From a virus, in the IMG/VR virus record IMGVR_UViG_3300034104_003784, positions 43,140 to 107,139 of that record: a stretch of 64,000 bases of DNA, one strand, 5' to 3'. Positions within the stretch are counted from its first letter, which is position 1. Every line of letters begins with the position of its first letter. The notes below the pieces were generated by a model that worked only from the letters and a program-made list of their open reading frames with translations, made no database searches and was not told where the DNA came from. Both the position numbers and the translations under genes were made by a program. This document shows positions 56,957 through 63,915 of this stretch, in pieces.

Positions 56957-57676
56957 TTAAATGAATACTTTTTCCCATGAGGTTTTTAATTCCCCATCAA
57001 TCAGTTCTGTAACTACTATCTCTTCATTACGTAAATGCTCTGGTCTTGCACCACAAGTAACCTCTTCATTAGTCTTAAAAGACAAAATAGTTTTGTTACC
57101 TTTTCTATACATATACCCAATGGCATCTGCATTAGCACAAATTAGAGTTTTTATTTTACCTGTCAAATCAATGTTTGCAGACATTACCATCTCCCCTTTA
57201 TCATCTACCTGTTTGTCTTTAATGTGACCAGATAAAATAATTGTGGGTGCTAATGTATCAATAAAATCTAAAACTTGAAAGAATGCTTGACGAATATATA
57301 AATATCCTGCACCATTTGGTAATGTAATTACAGTATCACCATCAAAGTTTTTACCCATTGGTGTTGCTCTATAAAGTTTAACAGCCAAAGGCATAATCAT
57401 CTCTTCTAATGCAGTTACCGTATCTACAGTAATAAACTTATAAGGCTTGCCTGCTTCTTTAATAGCTTTACCTGCTTCTAAAAGTTCTTGAAGATTAGTA
57501 ATTTTTACTTTTAAAGCTTCTACATACTCAGTACCATTTTCCAAATCTAATATTAGATTGTCTTCAAGTCCCGCATATGCAGTTGTTTTACCTGTTTTAG
57601 GTTTAGAATAGATTACAATTCTTTTAGGATTTACTCTTTCTGCTTTTACTTTTTTAGTTGGAAGTACTATACTCAT
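56957..57676 (-). CDS. Sak4-like RecA-fold ATPase (AAA_24)
   Basis: A 239-residue ATPase. Walker A is YSKPKTGKTT (Lys30, Thr31), followed by NLILDLENGTEYV, a Walker B-like FITVDTVTALEEM near 95 and IILSGHIKDK near 150, as in phage Sak4 / AAA_24 proteins. Sak4 promotes single-strand annealing with an SSB partner. The first Walker Gly is Ser here. The gene overlaps the previous one as ATGA and is followed by the SSB-like gene. With the PD-(D/E)XK nuclease it could form a phage recombination module. Confidence 0.8.
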   Translation of the reverse strand: MSIVLPTKKVKAERVNPKRIVIYSKPKTGKTTAYAGLEDNLILDLENGTEYVEALKVKITNLQELLEAGKAIKEAGKPYKFITVDTVTALEEMIMPLAVKLYRATPMGKNFDGDTVITLPNGAGYLYIRQAFFQVLDFIDTLAPTIILSGHIKDKQVDDKGEMVMSANIDLTGKIKTLICANADAIGYMYRKGNKTILSFKTNEEVTCGARPEHLRNEEIVVTELIDGELKTSWEKVFI

Positions 57677-58320
57677 ATCTCACTTTTTGTTTGTTTAATC
57701 AGATCATTTAACCAAGGCTTTGCACTTACTGGTTTCATCAGCATTATAGATGCAAAATCTAAAATTGTCATTTCAGATAATGGTGCATCTGCAATTTCAT
57801 TATTTTGAATGTCAAGTTCTACTTCTGTTTTAGGAGCAAACTCTTCTTCAAAATCAGGAAATACACTAAGTGTTTTCTGTAATTGAGGTAGTTTGTTTTT
57901 CTCTCTTTTTTCTTCCTCTTTTCTTTTTTCATAAAGAGCATAAGAGATTTCATTACCATCAGGTAATACAACTAATAACTCACTTACTGACACAATATAC
58001 ACTGAATATGAACTTCTTTCTCTAAGTTCATATTCTTCAGCATAAAAAGGATTAGCTTTAAACTTGAATAAAGGTCTGTCTTCAAACATACTTACATAAT
58101 CTAATTCATTTCCTTTATCATCTCTGATAACATCAATAAATTCCATGTAAATGTCTTCATTCTTTTTAAGCTCTCCTTCATAGAGTTGAATGTTTCTTCC
58201 AGTACGTCCTTTCTCAAAAAATGCCATTTTTAGAGTAAAATAAGGATTGGGAAGAAGTAGTTTTTTAAAGGTATCTGCATGATATGCAAAGTACTCTTTT
58301 TCTTTTTGTTTTCTGTCCAT
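57673..58320 (-). CDS. Conserved hypothetical protein between helicase and Sak4
   Basis: A 215-residue protein starting MDRKQKEKEYFAYHADTFKK. A beta-rich central part (IYMEFIDVIRD, YSVYIVSVSELLVVLPDG) is followed by a charged helix (KRKEEEKREKNK) and a C-terminal unit (LDFASIMLMKPVSAKPWLND). There is no signal peptide or enzyme motif. Tight coupling on both sides, to the helicase and Sak4 genes, suggests a replication or recombination accessory factor. I do not recognise a family. Confidence 0.6.
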   Translation of the reverse strand: MDRKQKEKEYFAYHADTFKKLLLPNPYFTLKMAFFEKGRTGRNIQLYEGELKKNEDIYMEFIDVIRDDKGNELDYVSMFEDRPLFKFKANPFYAEEYELRERSSYSVYIVSVSELLVVLPDGNEISYALYEKRKEEEKREKNKLPQLQKTLSVFPDFEEEFAPKTEVELDIQNNEIADAPLSEMTILDFASIMLMKPVSAKPWLNDLIKQTKSEI

Positions 58321-58322
58321 TT

Positions 58323-59348
58323 TTATTTTGTATTTATACTTTTTGCTTGAGCAGGTGGATTTATTTCAATTATCCGCATATTTGTTCTATCAAGTTTAAA
58401 GAAACTCATCTTAGTAACACCATTTCTTGATTTTAAGAAATGAAAAACAAGAATATCATCATCTTCAATAATATACTTATCAGGACCATAATGTCTTATT
58501 TTTCTTATAGAAGGTTTATTTATACCCAATACAACATCAGCATGTTGTAACAAAGCATCTGCTCCAAATAAATCAGAATCTAATACATAGTTACCATATT
58601 CACCATCTCTCTGTCTGTCAGGGGAATCAATATTCCTATTCAACTGACTTAACACTACAAATGCTACGGGATAATGTTTCTTCATATAAGTGAGTGCTTC
58701 ACCTAATGCATAGAGCATCTCAAACTTATCCTTTTCTTGCCCTTTAGCTACTTTAAATAGTGCTGAGTGATCTATAGTGACAAGCATGTTAGTGTATTTT
58801 TTAACTGTGTTGCCATCTTTATCTTTCACCATTACTGCCCGCTTCTCCATTTCATTATGAATGGTAGCACACATTACATCTACTGTACATGGATCATAAA
58901 TAACTTCAACAATATCTCTATCCTTGGAGTTTTTATAAAGTTCAACACACTTATCAAATACGGCATCATCTAATGGTTCTGCCTTACTCATCAATGTATT
59001 GTAATCATAACCTGTATTTAGACTCAGCTTTCTGATACCATTGGTTTCATCAAGCATTTCAAACTGGAACTTAAGAACTGTAAATTCATGGTCTTTATTA
59101 AGTTTGATGATATCATCAATTAATTGCTCCATGAATAAAGTTTTTCCGGTACCAGGCCTAGCACCCACAACGGTGATAGTTCTCCACTCTAGTCCATCAC
59201 AAAAGGCATCATTAAATTTGGGCCATGCACTTTTCAATGATTTTAAACGTCCTTTTCTTCTAGCTTCAATCTTATAGATAGCTTTTTTGAGAGCATCTCT
59301 CTCACTGACCGGTATCAAAGGTGCCGCCCCATTAAATAAATTTGCCAT
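58323..59348 (-). CDS. DnaB-type replicative helicase
   Basis: A 341-residue RecA-fold helicase with Walker A GARPGTGKT (62-70), a VTIDHSALF Walker B-like element near residue 205 and FVVLSQLNRNID near 235, the DnaB-type motif H3 pattern. It has the C-terminal ATPase domain but only about 50 residues ahead of it, so the usual N-terminal primase-interacting domain is missing or reduced. It should unwind DNA ahead of the family B polymerase as a hexamer. The preceding gene may be its loader. Confidence 0.85.
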   Translation of the reverse strand: MANLFNGAAPLIPVSERDALKKAIYKIEARRKGRLKSLKSAWPKFNDAFCDGLEWRTITVVGARPGTGKTLFMEQLIDDIIKLNKDHEFTVLKFQFEMLDETNGIRKLSLNTGYDYNTLMSKAEPLDDAVFDKCVELYKNSKDRDIVEVIYDPCTVDVMCATIHNEMEKRAVMVKDKDGNTVKKYTNMLVTIDHSALFKVAKGQEKDKFEMLYALGEALTYMKKHYPVAFVVLSQLNRNIDSPDRQRDGEYGNYVLDSDLFGADALLQHADVVLGINKPSIRKIRHYGPDKYIIEDDDILVFHFLKSRNGVTKMSFFKLDRTNMRIIEINPPAQAKSINTK

Positions 59349-59352
59349 AATG

Positions 59353-59940
59353 TTAATCTACTATTTCTTTAAAATAATTTAATTCTGTGTCTTCAGAACT
59401 ATTTAAAAACTCACAATAAGTTGCTAAATCTGAATCCCAACTTTTGTCTACATTTTGTTTCCTTACAAAATATTGTGAAGTCCTCATGTAGTCATATCTT
59501 TGGATACTGTATTCATCAACATATCTTTGTGTTGCTTTTAAAATTGTTTCCCAAGTATAATTATAGTTTTCAAAAAACCATCTAAATGCATTTTCTAAAC
59601 TTTTAGGGTTTACTCTTGCATATTTGCCACTAGATAGTTTTTTGTTTGGAAATATTTCATTGTACTTTTGAATATTTTCAATGAAATTGTTACCCATTAT
59701 ACTAATTGATGTTTTTTTCTTAGTTTTCCTAAAATATCCATCAATTTCTGTCATAAAGATAATGCTTTTTGAAGTAAGTTCCAAGTTTTCTGTAAGCCAT
59801 TGATCCGTTTGCAGCTTTTTGCACTCAAGTGCTTTGTTGACAAAATTTCCAACAACAGTTTTTTCTTTTATACAATGTAAAACATAAAAAGAATTTGGAG
59901 TCAGTCCTTCTCTAATTAGTTTGCTAAATATTTCCGTCAT
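59353..59940 (-). CDS. Possible helicase loader or replication-initiation protein
   Basis: A 195-residue protein. The N-terminal 75 residues (GLTPNSFYVLHCIKEK, WLTENLELTSKSIIFM) look like a winged helix, and the C-terminal half is helical and ends with WDSDLATYCEFL, reminiscent of DnaD/DnaT-like units. Its place four bases ahead of the helicase gene is typical for loaders such as lambda P-type proteins. This is inference from fold-like pattern and context, since no family could be named from the sequence alone. Confidence 0.5.
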   Translation of the reverse strand: MTEIFSKLIREGLTPNSFYVLHCIKEKTVVGNFVNKALECKKLQTDQWLTENLELTSKSIIFMTEIDGYFRKTKKKTSISIMGNNFIENIQKYNEIFPNKKLSSGKYARVNPKSLENAFRWFFENYNYTWETILKATQRYVDEYSIQRYDYMRTSQYFVRKQNVDKSWDSDLATYCEFLNSSEDTELNYFKEIVD

Positions 59941-59941
59941 A

Positions 59942-60640
59942 TCACCAAGTTATTAAAGTTCCAGAGTTTGTTTCTACTATAGAAGATATTTTATTAAATA
60001 CATCCATACAATCCCATTTACCACCAGAATAAGCAGCAGAAGCAGGATGTTTAATATAAAACTTATAATTATTATCATTAGTAAGTTCAGACCATTCTTC
60101 AGCTTTCTTACCCATATAAACATAAATAAGTCCTGGGTTGTAGTTATTCAACCAGTCTAACAGATATGCTGTAAATTTCTGCCAAATATCATAATGAGTA
60201 CCAATCTTTCTAACTTCAACTGTAAGAGCAGTATTCAGCATAAGTATTCCTTGATTAGACCATCTTTTAAGATCTAAATCTTCACTTATAACATGATTAC
60301 CATATACAGTTCTATCAACTTCCTGTAGAATAAATTTAAGACTTGGCTGTAATTTATTTGTATTGCTGCAACTAAATGATATACCATCTGCTACACCTAA
60401 CTGTGGATACGGATCCTGACCAATAAACACAACTTGTAATTTACTGTATGGGCATTCTTCAAAAGCTCTGAATACTTGTTTTAGTGGCGGAGTCCATCTT
60501 CTATCAGACTGACTGAGATTCCATAACTGAGTAAGTATAGTATCAAAATCAGAACTAAATATAAAAGATTTAAAAACTCTATCCCAACCGCTAGGTTTAA
60601 GCTTTTCAAACATTTTTTGTTTAATTTCTTCTAATTCCAT
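59942..60640 (-). CDS. ung: Uracil-DNA glycosylase, family 1
   Basis: A 232-residue enzyme of normal family length. Motif A is VFIGQDPYPQLGVADGISFS with catalytic Asp76; motif B is KHPASAAYSGG with His198; GILMLNTALTVE lies between. In motif A, Pro79 stands where most Ung proteins have His (GQDPYH), and motif B has HPAS instead of the usual HPSP. The enzyme removes uracil from DNA. It is a regular member of crAss-like replication blocks. Its start lies 31 bases from the ATG of the oppositely oriented small gene. Confidence 0.9.
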   Translation of the reverse strand: MELEEIKQKMFEKLKPSGWDRVFKSFIFSSDFDTILTQLWNLSQSDRRWTPPLKQVFRAFEECPYSKLQVVFIGQDPYPQLGVADGISFSCSNTNKLQPSLKFILQEVDRTVYGNHVISEDLDLKRWSNQGILMLNTALTVEVRKIGTHYDIWQKFTAYLLDWLNNYNPGLIYVYMGKKAEEWSELTNDNNYKFYIKHPASAAYSGGKWDCMDVFNKISSIVETNSGTLITW

Positions 60641-60648
60641 TTTTTTGC

Positions 60649-60656
60649 TATTTTTG
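60649..60656 (+). promoter_or_regulatory. Possible -7 box (TATTTTTG) for the isolated plus-strand gene
   Basis: The only intergenic match to TAnnTTTG on the plus strand that I found near a start codon. It lies 15 bases before the ATG at 60,672, giving a very short leader. No TTTG occurs at the expected -33 distance, so the call rests on one box in an AT-rich gap. Confidence 0.35.
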
Positions 60657-60671
60657 ATAAAAATTTATATT

Positions 60672-60992
60672 ATGAGCACAGTCAAAGTTCAAGAAATGAA
60701 AAATGATGCAATCATTGAGATCAAAGTAAATAAAAATTACTATTTGATGGTTAAAGCTACACTTTTTGATTTGTTTACTATTTTAACTGAAAAAGGTTCT
60801 ACTGAAGAATCATTAAAAAGTATAGTTAATAGACCATATGCAGAATTAACTCCAAATGAAAGATCTTTTTACACAGTTACTTTACTTTTAGCTGAAATTG
60901 AAAAACAGGCAAAAGAAAATAATCTTTATGATGAAAAAGATTTTGATGCTGAAAAATTCTTAGAAGAACAAGAAAAATCTAGTGAAGATTAA
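60672..60992 (+). CDS. Isolated plus-strand conserved hypothetical protein, 106 residues
   Basis: The start is the ATG at 60,672 (MSTVKVQEMKNDAIIEIKVN); a TTG nine codons upstream is less likely because it begins in the short divergent promoter gap. The protein has a beta-type N-terminus, a helical middle (YYLMVKATLFDLFTIL, YTVTLLLAEIEKQ) and an acidic C-terminal end. I recall similar small proteins in crAss-like phages, possibly structural. It is the only plus-strand gene inside the minus-strand block, and its 3' end overlaps the convergent neighbour by 14 bases, so it may be switched on at a different time. Confidence 0.7.
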   Translation: MSTVKVQEMKNDAIIEIKVNKNYYLMVKATLFDLFTILTEKGSTEESLKSIVNRPYAELTPNERSFYTVTLLLAEIEKQAKENNLYDEKDFDAEKFLEEQEKSSED

Positions 60993-61332
60993 TATTATAA
61001 TTTTCACTACCTATTTGTATACAAGCTTCAATAGCTAACATCAAATCACTTTTACTACAATCCCCAAAAGACTTGCCGGCTAGACCGGCATGTTCTTTTA
61101 TAACCAGTTTCATTTCATCAAAAGTATAACCAGACTCTTTAGCTAACTCTCTAATACAAGCATGTACTTTTGCAAGTTGTGCTTTACTGTGATCAGTGCT
61201 GTATATTTCAATAAACATATCCACTTTCTCACCTTCTTTTAACTTCTCTACAAAGATCTCATATGCAAGTTTATCTTGAGGACTTGCAAATGTTAATTTA
61301 CCATTCTTTTTAATAAACTTTCCTGTATGCAT
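60979..61332 (-). CDS. Putative recombination-associated protein, NinB-like pattern
   Basis: A 117-residue product from the ATG at 61,332; the upstream TTG start is rejected because it would overlap the preceding gene for no gain. The core HSKAQLAKVHACIRELAKES followed by GYTFDEMKLVIKEHAGL resembles the Q-x-x-x-H/L-x-A-x-I-R-E and YT-E/D-M-K pattern of NinB-like phage recombination proteins. I hold this only weakly. The C-terminal SKSDLMLAIEACIQIG helix is well formed. Its end overlaps the convergent plus-strand gene. Confidence 0.5.
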   Translation of the reverse strand: MHTGKFIKKNGKLTFASPQDKLAYEIFVEKLKEGEKVDMFIEIYSTDHSKAQLAKVHACIRELAKESGYTFDEMKLVIKEHAGLAGKSFGDCSKSDLMLAIEACIQIGSENYNINLH

Positions 61333-61334
61333 AT

Positions 61335-61592
61335 CTAACAAATTATATTATTCATCACTTCTAAAAACTGTACATAATGATCTACACTTTTTATCTCTAT
61401 AGCAGGAATATCAAATGATTTTAAAACCCAATGATTATCTTCTACATCAATATTATCAGTGCTATGAAGTTCTACTCCACTACAAAGTTCTTTATGATAA
61501 TAATAATAATCATAGCCATTTTGACTATCATGATCTGTAATCTCAACTTTTTCAAAGCCAAGATCAATTAATTCTTGTTCTGTCATATACAT
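61335..61592 (-). CDS. Small hypothetical protein with LGFEKVEITDHDS start
   Basis: An 85-residue product (MYMTEQELIDLGFEKVEITDHDS, then YDYYYYHKELCSG). The opening EELxxLGFExV pattern followed by a Tyr-rich strand is common among short accessory proteins of Bacteroidota phages. The second Met (two codons in) is an alternative start. The C-terminal part (IEIKSVDHYVQFLEVMNNII) is a predicted helix. No function known. Confidence 0.6.
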   Translation of the reverse strand: MYMTEQELIDLGFEKVEITDHDSQNGYDYYYYHKELCSGVELHSTDNIDVEDNHWVLKSFDIPAIEIKSVDHYVQFLEVMNNIIC

Positions 61593-61631
61593 TTATTTAA
61601 GTCCACCACAATAAATCATAGCATTAATCTT

Positions 61632-61675
61632 TTCTTGATTTATAAACCCTATAAAATCAAGAATCTTTTTTAATT
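61632..61675 (+). terminator. Plus-strand terminator-like hairpin
   Basis: TTCTTGATTT (61,632-61,641) pairs perfectly with AAATCAAGAA (61,654-61,663), followed on the plus strand by TCTTTTTTAATTTTTTC. On the minus strand there is no U tract. It could end plus-strand transcripts that start near 60,660 and run antisense across two minus-strand genes. It overlaps the end of the 64-residue gene. Confidence 0.55.
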
Positions 61676-61851
61676 TTTTCATTCTTTAAATATTTTTTTT
61701 CAAACTTTTCCCAACCTTTTGGATCAAATTGTGTGATTAACAAATCAAGTTTTATTTCTTCTTCATGCTCATCACACATTCCAATCCCTTTAATATCTAA
61801 ATCAGGACTATACCTTTTGGTAGCCGGAGATCCACATTTAACACATGTCAT
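61657..61851 (-). CDS. Small zinc-finger-like protein
   Basis: A 64-residue protein with CVKCGSPATKRY (Cys3, Cys6) and MCDEHEEEI (Cys26, His29), a plausible CxxC...CxxH zinc site. The C-terminus is helical and Lys-rich. Its ATG overlaps the stop of the preceding gene as ATGA. Function unknown; similar short zinc proteins often bind nucleic acid or partner proteins. Confidence 0.6.
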   Translation of the reverse strand: MTCVKCGSPATKRYSPDLDIKGIGMCDEHEEEIKLDLLITQFDPKGWEKFEKKYLKNEKIKKDS

Positions 61852-62252
61852 AACTTATTATATAAAAATGTTTCAGGACTAATTATATCTGTAGTATAAT
61901 TAATATCCTTATACTTTTCATTGTTAAGGGTCCATAATCCCATTTCTTTTATTCTTTTATCTCTTAAAGTAATTATAGAATATGCAGTAAGATAAGCATT
62001 GTCATCATCTGAACTTAGGAACATTGCCAAGAGATTCTGTTTCTCATCTTCTGTAACATATCCTGTTTTTACTAATAAGTTTAACTCAGATAGAAAAATA
62101 AATGGTCTAAAACTCCCTTTCTTAGTACCATGTGTGTACATATACCATAAGTACCCCATATTACTGTCTTCTACTTTACATACCATATGATGTTCATGGC
62201 ATATATTTTCAATTAGGCTTGTAATCTTTTGGTCTTTAAAATATCTTATCAT
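61848..62252 (-). CDS. Hypothetical protein with SSDDDNAYLTA motif
   Basis: A 134-residue protein. MIRYFKDQKITSLIENICHE is followed by a Trp/Tyr/Gly-rich middle and then LLAMFLSSDDDNAYLTAYSI, a variant of the motif in the 136- and 457-residue proteins of this block. It overlaps its neighbours on both sides (ATGA), so it is a firmly embedded operon member. No catalytic signature was recognised. The repeated motif suggests a shared helical interaction unit. Confidence 0.6.
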   Translation of the reverse strand: MIRYFKDQKITSLIENICHEHHMVCKVEDSNMGYLWYMYTHGTKKGSFRPFIFLSELNLLVKTGYVTEDEKQNLLAMFLSSDDDNAYLTAYSIITLRDKRIKEMGLWTLNNEKYKDINYTTDIISPETFLYNKL

Positions 62253-62518
62253 GATCTTAAAAATTTAAATACTGCTACTAATTTATCATACTCTTCCATT
62301 ACCCACTGTGGAGTAAATACAGCTTCATGACCTTTAAGAAAAACAATAACATTATCAATTACAAACATTTTTATATCTGCATACCAGTTATTGTGATAAA
62401 GTAATACAAATTCAATGTTAATATCTTTATACACATACTTATGATGATTATTACTGTTTCTGTAAAACCCATACTTCACAAGCTCTTTACCTATTAATTC
62501 TGTATCTCTAAGTGTCAT
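62249..62518 (-). CDS. Small hypothetical protein, 89 residues
   Basis: Starts MTLRDTELIGKELVKYGFYR and continues with a compact alpha/beta pattern (HHKYVYKDINIEFVLLYHNN, then DIKMFVIDNVIVFLKGH). Weakly similar in layout to the 95-residue gene at 53,746-54,033. It sits two bases after the radical SAM gene stop and overlaps the next gene. Function unknown. Confidence 0.55.
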   Translation of the reverse strand: MTLRDTELIGKELVKYGFYRNSNNHHKYVYKDINIEFVLLYHNNWYADIKMFVIDNVIVFLKGHEAVFTPQWVMEEYDKLVAVFKFLRS

Positions 62519-62520
62519 AA

Positions 62521-63390
62521 CTAAAATATGTATCTAATTGTATTCCAAGGAATATGTTCATCATGTAATTTAGTCCATTTTTTAATATAATCAGCTTTTC
62601 TTTTGTGTTCATATCTAAGATTTGATCCACCATACTCAGAAGTTTTGCTTTCTTGTATTTTAGGTACCCAAAGTAATTCTTCTCCTGGAAGTTTATGCTG
62701 TAGATTATAAAAGTGCTTCTGTTCATTATGAGTAAGAAATATTACTTCAGCTTTTACATCATTAGTATTCCATTTATTAAAGGCAGAATGTCTGTTGATT
62801 ATATGAAACAAAAACTCATACTCTATAAGCCAATTATCATGAACTATTACTGGACTAAAATTTAAGTGAACTTCATATCCTGCTCTTAAAAACAAGTATA
62901 TAGCATTTAACCTTTCATCAAGAGAACTTGTATTAGGTTCAAGAACTTTTCTCCATTTCTCCGGCATAAGACTAAATCTTACTCTAATCTTACCTTCTGG
63001 ATTAAACTTCAATAAATCATGATTTACATACTTAGTAGCAAATGAACCCATAGCAAGTGGATGATCTCTGAAGAACTCAAATATCTTCTCCCATTCATGA
63101 AATTTAGCATGTAGAGCAAAGTCTTCATTACAGGATATATCATAAGTAATATACTCTCCTGTTTGATTAGGTTTCTCTACTGTAGAAAAATAAGCATGTG
63201 AATTAATCTCTGTCAGGATATCCATAGTATTAGTAGCTACAGAAAGTCCTTCCGGTTTGTGTCTTTTCATGTAACAGTAAGTACAATTATAAAGACAACC
63301 ATGTCCAAAACTTGGTGAAATAAAGTCAGTACTTCTTCCGGAAGGTCTAATAACCATAGACTTCCTAGTAACTTTTTCTACTACAGACAT
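62521..63390 (-). CDS. SPL-family radical SAM protein
   Basis: A 289-residue protein with GCLYNCTYCYM, that is Cys32-x3-Cys36-x2-Cys39, binding a 4Fe-4S cluster for radical S-adenosylmethionine chemistry. The opening (IRPSGRSTDFISPSFGHGC) and the later RVRFSLMPEKW and VHLNFSPVIVHDNWL match spore photoproduct lyase-like proteins. Members repair UV-induced thymine photoproducts, but many phage and bacterial relatives have unknown substrates. It is shorter than Bacillus SplB. Together with uracil-DNA glycosylase it suggests DNA damage reversal in the phage or host. There is a 69-base gap upstream with no clear promoter. Confidence 0.78.
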   Translation of the reverse strand: MSVVEKVTRKSMVIRPSGRSTDFISPSFGHGCLYNCTYCYMKRHKPEGLSVATNTMDILTEINSHAYFSTVEKPNQTGEYITYDISCNEDFALHAKFHEWEKIFEFFRDHPLAMGSFATKYVNHDLLKFNPEGKIRVRFSLMPEKWRKVLEPNTSSLDERLNAIYLFLRAGYEVHLNFSPVIVHDNWLIEYEFLFHIINRHSAFNKWNTNDVKAEVIFLTHNEQKHFYNLQHKLPGEELLWVPKIQESKTSEYGGSNLRYEHKRKADYIKKWTKLHDEHIPWNTIRYIF

Positions 63391-63459
63391 ATTATTCTAG
63401 ATTTTTATATATACAGCTGATTAGTGCTACATATATTAATTCAAATAGTATTCTCATGA

Positions 63460-63478
63460 CTATTCTGATTTAAAGGTT
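63460..63478. repeat. 19-bp direct repeat, copy 1
   Basis: CTATTCTGATTTAAAGGTT at the 3' end of the 70-residue gene; identical to 63,897-63,915. On the minus strand it encodes the last residues TFKSE plus the TAG stop. Confidence 0.8.
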
Positions 63479-63672
63479 TCATTGTAGTATTGTTCTGGTT
63501 GATAACATTGAGAACCATAATCATTGCTCCCTTGATTATAAGCATCCATTACCTGCTCTTCAAACATTTTATTGGCTTTTTTAAATACTTCTTCTTTTTG
63601 CCAAATGAACATTTCCTTCCAATGTTTAGATTTAATCTGGTCTTCTAACCATTTAACTGCACTCTGTTGCAT
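63460..63672 (-). CDS. Small hypothetical protein of Bacteroidota-phage type
   Basis: A 70-residue product MQQSAVKWLEDQIKSKHWKE... with NKMFEEQVMDAYNQGSND and a C-terminal YYNETFKSE. The AVxWLxxQI...ExQxxxAYxxG...YYxxTF pattern is very common among short genes in Bacteroidota phages, function unknown. Its last codons are part of a 19-base direct repeat shared with the gene two positions upstream. Confidence 0.65.
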   Translation of the reverse strand: MQQSAVKWLEDQIKSKHWKEMFIWQKEEVFKKANKMFEEQVMDAYNQGSNDYGSQCYQPEQYYNETFKSE

Positions 63673-63673
63673 C

Positions 63674-63895
63674 TTATTCCATTGTTAGGTTGCTATCAGA
63701 TAAAATCTCCCGGATCTTATCTCTTAAATTTTCATAAGCCTCTCCTACTTCAGAAGGAAGTTTCTCATTATACTTAACTTGATTTCTAAGATATTGATCT
63801 ATTTCCCATATAGCAGCTCTATACTTCCACCCATCTAATGCTACCTGAGCATCAGATGCAGCATCTTCATCTGTAAATTCAATTATTACTTTCAT
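63674..63895 (-). CDS. Small hypothetical protein, 73 residues
   Basis: The product is MKVIIEFTDEDAASDAQVAL..., with a beta strand followed by helices (YRAAIWEIDQYLRNQVKYNE and ENLRDKIREILSDSNL). The layout of a short strand, a helix with WxxDxxLR and a charged tail resembles small phage proteins often seen beside MazG or DNA metabolism genes. It starts two bases after the preceding stop. Function unknown. Confidence 0.6.
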   Translation of the reverse strand: MKVIIEFTDEDAASDAQVALDGWKYRAAIWEIDQYLRNQVKYNEKLPSEVGEAYENLRDKIREILSDSNLTME

Positions 63896-63896
63896 T

Positions 63897-63915
63897 CTAT
63901 TCTGATTTAAAGGTT
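63897..63915. repeat. 19-bp direct repeat, copy 2
   Basis: Identical to 63,460-63,478 and, like it, sits exactly at the 3' end of a minus-strand gene, encoding FKSE plus the TAG stop. Confidence 0.8.

Noticed and set aside
60645-60671. TTG start for the isolated plus-strand gene
   Set aside because: The leader segment MLFLIKIYI comes from the AT-rich promoter gap; the ATG at 60,672 gives a clean conserved-looking N-terminus.
43303-63899. Recoding of TAG stop codons, known in some crAss-like phages
   Set aside because: Genes end at TAG in sensible places (the small basic gene, the 85-residue gene, the right-edge partial gene), and the large ORFs contain no in-frame TAG, so the standard code is enough.
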